Shown: piece by piece, positions 6,474 to 9,489 of the stretch | How the letters are laid out: each line of letters starts with the position of its first letter | How positions within the stretch are numbered: the first letter of the stretch is position 1 | DNA from: CALFBG01 sp045110315 | GTDB lineage: Bacteria > Bacteroidota > Bacteroidia > Chitinophagales > Saprospiraceae | Length of the DNA stretch: 9,489 bases | Assembly: GCA_045110315.1 (NCBI GenBank) | Contig: JBGCFY010000049.1 | Location: forward strand, 1 to 9,489 | Direction of reading: 5' to 3' | Notes under the pieces: generated by a model | What the model saw: the letters and a program-made list of their open reading frames with translations, nothing else | What the model was told of the DNA's origin: nothing | Database searches by the model: none | Made by a program: the position numbers and the translations under genes

Positions 6474-7229
6474 ATGGTTTATACTTTATTTCGTTATTTT
6501 TTATTGCTTATTCTTTGTTTCAGCTTGGCTTGTCAAGAAGAGGCGGTCATTTTATTTCAAGATGATTTTGAAAGCTATCCATTGGGGAAAATAACACAAG
6601 GGCCTTGGACTACCGCTGGAGCTGGAGCTATCCGAATTGACGAGACAAACGCTTTTTCTGGTCGACAGGCAGTGCAGTTTATCTCAGGAGAAGGATATGC
6701 CAATCGAGCATTTTTAGCATTGGAAACGATTTTTCCTTTGTTGGGAAATCAATATTTTGGTAAATTAAATATGTATCTTGAAACTGCTTCTCCCGATGGC
6801 ATCCATTGGACGATGATTCAAAGTTCAGGAAAAGTCGCTGGACAGAACTTTAGAGCTGAAGTACGTTATGGCGGACAACATCAAAAGCAGCTCATGGCTA
6901 ATTATGATACTCAAGGTGTAACATCAGATTGCTGGCAACACGCGCCAATACCGATTCCTGAAGGTCGATGGTTTTCCTTAGCATGGGAATTTAATGGTCC
7001 TCAAAACCAAATGAAATTATGGCTTGACGGGAAACTTATCGAAGCGCTTACTATTGATGGCAGGGGAGAAGGTTGTGTCGAAAATGGTACGCAAGGTCAG
7101 TGGCTTTTTCCCGTGGTAGAAAAACTATCCCTTGGTTGGGTAGATTACCAAGAAGGAGGCGGGACGCGAAAATTATGGATTGATGACGTGGTGATTAGCA
7201 AAAAGAAAAGCCCTCAAAAAAGTAGATGA
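6474..7229 (+). CDS. Cip1-like carbohydrate-active lipoprotein
   Basis: This 251-residue lipoprotein has a hydrophobic leader (5-17) and a lipobox SLAC with Cys20 as the lipidated residue. The following QEE is acidic, as in Bacteroidota surface-export signals, so it may face outward. The remaining 230 residues look like one concanavalin-type beta-jelly-roll: FQDDFESYPLG (28-38), GKLNMYLETASPDGIHWTMI (96-115), RYGGQH (131-136), QLMANYDT (139-146), LWLDGKLIEAL (182-192), GWVDYQ (221-226) and LWIDDVVIS (234-242). This order recalls the Cip1-like core domain, first described in a fungal cellulose-induced protein and structurally near polysaccharide lyases. I recognise it from memory, and whether it binds or cleaves sugar is unknown. 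Cys153 and Cys201 could form a disulphide. Upstream in-frame sequence reaches a stop at 6453, so the ATG at 6474 is the only reasonable start. It converges on a GH9 cellulase gene, which fits a role on plant-type polysaccharide. Confidence 0.75.
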   Translation: MVYTLFRYFLLLILCFSLACQEEAVILFQDDFESYPLGKITQGPWTTAGAGAIRIDETNAFSGRQAVQFISGEGYANRAFLALETIFPLLGNQYFGKLNMYLETASPDGIHWTMIQSSGKVAGQNFRAEVRYGGQHQKQLMANYDTQGVTSDCWQHAPIPIPEGRWFSLAWEFNGPQNQMKLWLDGKLIEALTIDGRGEGCVENGTQGQWLFPVVEKLSLGWVDYQEGGGTRKLWIDDVVISKKKSPQKSR

Positions 7230-7250
7230 CTTTCCTAAGGGCTCGTTCTT
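7209..7250 (+). terminator. Hairpin terminator overlapping the lipoprotein stop codon
   Basis: AGCCCT (7209-7214) pairs with AGGGCT (7238-7243), and inside it AAAGT (7219-7223) pairs with ACTTT (7229-7233) around AGATG. A symmetric four-base internal loop separates the two stems. A T-rich but interrupted tail (TTCTTTT, 7246-7252) follows. The TGA stop (7227-7229) lies in the apical loop and its edge. A read from the opposite strand lacks a good T run, so it mainly serves the plus-strand gene. Confidence 0.5.
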
Positions 7251-7383
7251 TTGAAGTAGACTTTCAAACGACTGCTACCTAAATGGGTACAATGGAATCA
7301 AATCCTTGGGTAAGGAGAAATGATAACGCTCGTTTTTTGTACCAAAATAATCTACTTAGTAGCGCAAACAAAAAACAATCAAA

Positions 7384-9489
7384 TTATCTCACCACAAGTT
7401 TATTGACAGTGTACTTGCCACTCGTCAGGTAATTTATTTTTACAAAATAAATCCCCGGCGATAGCTCCGCCAAATTGAGGCTAATTTGATTTTCTCCTTT
7501 TCTAATATTTAATTGATCTATTCGGAAAACTTCTTTTCCATCTGCGGAAATAACTTCTAGTTGTGACTGATCACGAACGCTAGAGGCAATGTTTACCAGC
7601 GTTTGTTGCCGCGCTGGATTTGGCTGTAAACTGACCTGCAAAGAAGGATCATCAATCGAGACTACTCGAATGGGGAAATAAGTATAACTGCCATCAAAAT
7701 GCACTTGCTTGATGCGATAATAGGAAATACCTTGATAAGGCGTCGTATCCATCGCAGTATATGCAGCACCAACATTCGAATTACCCAAACCATCCACAAA
7801 GCCAATGGTTTCAAACTGCTGTCGATTCTTGCTCCGCTGAATTTCGTAATAATCATTATTAACCTCACTGGCAGATTTCCAACGAAGCTCCACTTGCTTC
7901 TCCGCCGTTACATTGACCTTGAAATAGGTCAACGCTACCGGCAATACGGTAGTCGCTAACGCTTTTACTTGCGAAGCCAATAAGCGAATGTATGCCGCTT
8001 GATAATAAATAGCAGGTTCAGAAATTTCCCAAGAGTTATTAGGAAAGTCATCATTGAAATCTAAGTAACTTTTTTGGATTGGTTGACCGTAAGGAGGTGT
8101 TAAGGTCGTAACCGTGAAATTCTTATTCGCACCACCAGATAAAAAGCCTGGAGCAGGTCCGTAAAGCGAAGTAAGGGCGTGATCGTAGTCCGTGCCATCA
8201 GCAAACCAACCGTGGTAAATTTCGTTGACACAACGATCGCCACCAAGACCGTAAAGGTTAGAAAGGTAAACTAGTCCCATCGGATTAACACCGTGGAAAT
8301 AATGCATTTGCGTGGCAACTTTTGCTTGGTAGTCGCTTGTCGACGCAGGATTAATATTATAGTTGACCAATTGTAAATTTAGAATGCCATATCTCGCTTT
8401 AGAAAGATTACTTCCCCAATGGTAACTATAATCAGGCATATACGATCGATAAAGGTCAAGCGCATTGGTGCCAAAGAAATTTTCCCAATTGTTGCTTGCC
8501 ATCGTACCAAAAGAACTTGTAATCTGATTCGAAACCGTTGCATCGGCATCGCTGAGGGTGGTGTACAACAGTAACGCGTCGTGCGTTACCGTTTTTCCTG
8601 CCCCCCAATAACTATTATCAATTGCCTCCGTATCATTGAGGTGGCTCATTACATACTGATTGTAACTATTGTCACCGTGGAGTTGCATCAAATAAACCGC
8701 AGCACCCACCGCAAATTCTTTTTGCTCATCTACCGTCCAATCGGCATCTCCTGCTTTAATGGTGCCATCGTCACAATCCGTTTCTAAGGTATTATTATTT
8801 AAAGCAGGTAAAACGTAATTCCAACAATTGGTAGCATTGGTTTTTAAAGTATTGCTATAAGCACTCATGCTGGCAAATTCTTCAAAAACTTTTGCGGCGT
8901 GTGCAAATACACTAGCATTCGAAATGGAAGCGGAAGTACAAGTTGGTCCATAATATCGAGGGTCTGTATTGGCGCTTGGTGGAGACGAGACATTTTCACT
9001 GTAACTAATACTACCCATTTTAATATGGGCGGAACCATCCGGATTGGTCATTTTTAGCAACCAATCCAATTCCCATTTTATTTCGTCAAGAATATCGGGA
9101 ATGCCATTGCCACTTTCCGGAATATTCCAGTTGTCACCAAAAACAGCAGGATTTTCTTGGTACGCCCAAAGCAAATCGTGTAGGGTAGAATGGGTAAAGG
9201 TTACATATTTATTATAATCGCCGGCATCGAACCATCCGCCGCGTAAATCTTTTTCTAAACTAGCATTATTTTGATCATTAACGTAACGACAATTGCCATC
9301 TTGCAAAGGATTGTCAAAAGACATGGCGTCGGTCCAATTGCTTGCGGCGTAAGGTGCCGTTTTAGGGATGTTGCAACGGTTATAGTAAAACATTTTAGTC
9401 GCAGCTTGTAAAACGGTCTCGAAGACTTCATCTTTAATTTCAAAGTTGGGAGAACGCTGTTCCGTAACAGGATCATAAATGAAATATTC
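7384..9489 (-). CDS. GH9 endoglucanase with T9SS signal (5' end cut)
   Basis: The frame stays open to the right edge: 701 residues are visible and the N-terminus, where a signal peptide and often an Ig-like domain lie, is outside. An ATG at 9391-9393 is internal, since the 32 codons before it read as normal GH9 sequence. The catalytic (alpha/alpha)6 domain spans about visible residues 20-505. The DAGD motif at 88-91 (Asp88, Asp91) holds the catalytic base, SYHWGSN lies at 355-361, VNPMGLVYLS at 401-410, and the catalytic acid is Glu491 in SWEISEPA. It should cleave internal beta-1,4-glucosidic bonds of cellulose or related glucans (EC 3.2.1.4). An Fn3-like module (about 514-610) follows. Then comes a type A T9SS sorting domain (about 614-701: LQPNP, SADGK, LSPGIYFVKI, KLVVR), which directs export across the outer membrane and surface attachment or release. 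Confidence 0.95.
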   Translation of the reverse strand, partial: EYFIYDPVTEQRSPNFEIKDEVFETVLQAATKMFYYNRCNIPKTAPYAASNWTDAMSFDNPLQDGNCRYVNDQNNASLEKDLRGGWFDAGDYNKYVTFTHSTLHDLLWAYQENPAVFGDNWNIPESGNGIPDILDEIKWELDWLLKMTNPDGSAHIKMGSISYSENVSSPPSANTDPRYYGPTCTSASISNASVFAHAAKVFEEFASMSAYSNTLKTNATNCWNYVLPALNNNTLETDCDDGTIKAGDADWTVDEQKEFAVGAAVYLMQLHGDNSYNQYVMSHLNDTEAIDNSYWGAGKTVTHDALLLYTTLSDADATVSNQITSSFGTMASNNWENFFGTNALDLYRSYMPDYSYHWGSNLSKARYGILNLQLVNYNINPASTSDYQAKVATQMHYFHGVNPMGLVYLSNLYGLGGDRCVNEIYHGWFADGTDYDHALTSLYGPAPGFLSGGANKNFTVTTLTPPYGQPIQKSYLDFNDDFPNNSWEISEPAIYYQAAYIRLLASQVKALATTVLPVALTYFKVNVTAEKQVELRWKSASEVNNDYYEIQRSKNRQQFETIGFVDGLGNSNVGAAYTAMDTTPYQGISYYRIKQVHFDGSYTYFPIRVVSIDDPSLQVSLQPNPARQQTLVNIASSVRDQSQLEVISADGKEVFRIDQLNIRKGENQISLNLAELSPGIYFVKINYLTSGKYTVNKLVVR

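Noticed and set aside
6361..6594. A 77-codon frame with ATG and GGAG just upstream of it
   Set aside because: Its hydrophobic second half is the signal-peptide region of the lipoprotein read in another frame, and the first half is low-complexity, basic and unrecognised. Treated as chance despite the good Shine-Dalgarno-like site.
7352..7362. CTACT/AGTAG palindrome after the GH9 gene as its terminator
   Set aside because: The single central base leaves no workable loop, and the minus-strand T run (complement of 7370-7375) lies before it, not after it.
7662..8787. Several 68-86 codon frames inside the GH9 gene on both strands
   Set aside because: They lie within a strongly supported GH9 coding region and show no family resemblance.
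1..9489. CRISPR arrays, insertion sequences, tRNA or rRNA genes
   Set aside because: No regularly spaced repeats, transposase frames, or tRNA/rRNA-like sequence were seen on reading through the window.

Overview
The window looks like chromosomal DNA of a Bacteroidota bacterium, plausibly of the Saprospiria/Lewinella type; the phylum is well supported, the class is a guess. The evidence is a type A type IX secretion sorting domain on a GH9 cellulase, promoter-like sites of the Bacteroidota form (TTTG, about 20 bases, TAnnTTTG), weak or absent Shine-Dalgarno sequences, AT-rich spacers and long intergenic gaps.

Layout, left to right. Bases 1-224 hold no intact gene but carry a strong hairpin terminator. 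A minus-strand gene (225-974) encodes a multi-pass membrane protein. After about 500 bases of non-coding DNA come a plus-strand secreted orphan protein (1478-2065) and a 786-residue protein (2278-4638) that joins an N-terminal SIR2-type NAD-binding domain to a long C-terminal TPR array. The SIR2-TPR gene has its own consensus promoter about 130 bases upstream. It is followed by roughly 690 bases without a gene that hold several hairpins, two of them terminator-like. Next is a probable two-gene unit: a 72-residue PhnA/YjdM-domain protein without the usual zinc ribbon (5334-5552), preceded by a perfect -7 box, and a six-helix membrane protein (5580-6233) that starts in the same reading frame 27 bases later. 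A plus-strand lipoprotein (6474-7229), which resembles the Cip1-like carbohydrate-active fold, converges on a minus-strand GH9 endoglucanase (7384 to beyond the right edge) that ends in an Fn3-like module and a T9SS signal.

Functionally the right end reads as a small polysaccharide (cellulose) utilisation neighbourhood: a T9SS-exported cellulase and a cell-surface lipoprotein with a carbohydrate-active fold. The centre holds the best candidate for an undescribed system, a stand-alone SIR2-TPR protein with an intact NAD-handling motif set and no zinc-finger cysteines. That layout resembles NAD-depleting abortive-infection effectors rather than classical deacetylating sirtuins. No partner defence gene is visible beside it, so a defence role is an inference from architecture only. 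No tRNA, rRNA, insertion sequence or CRISPR array was seen.
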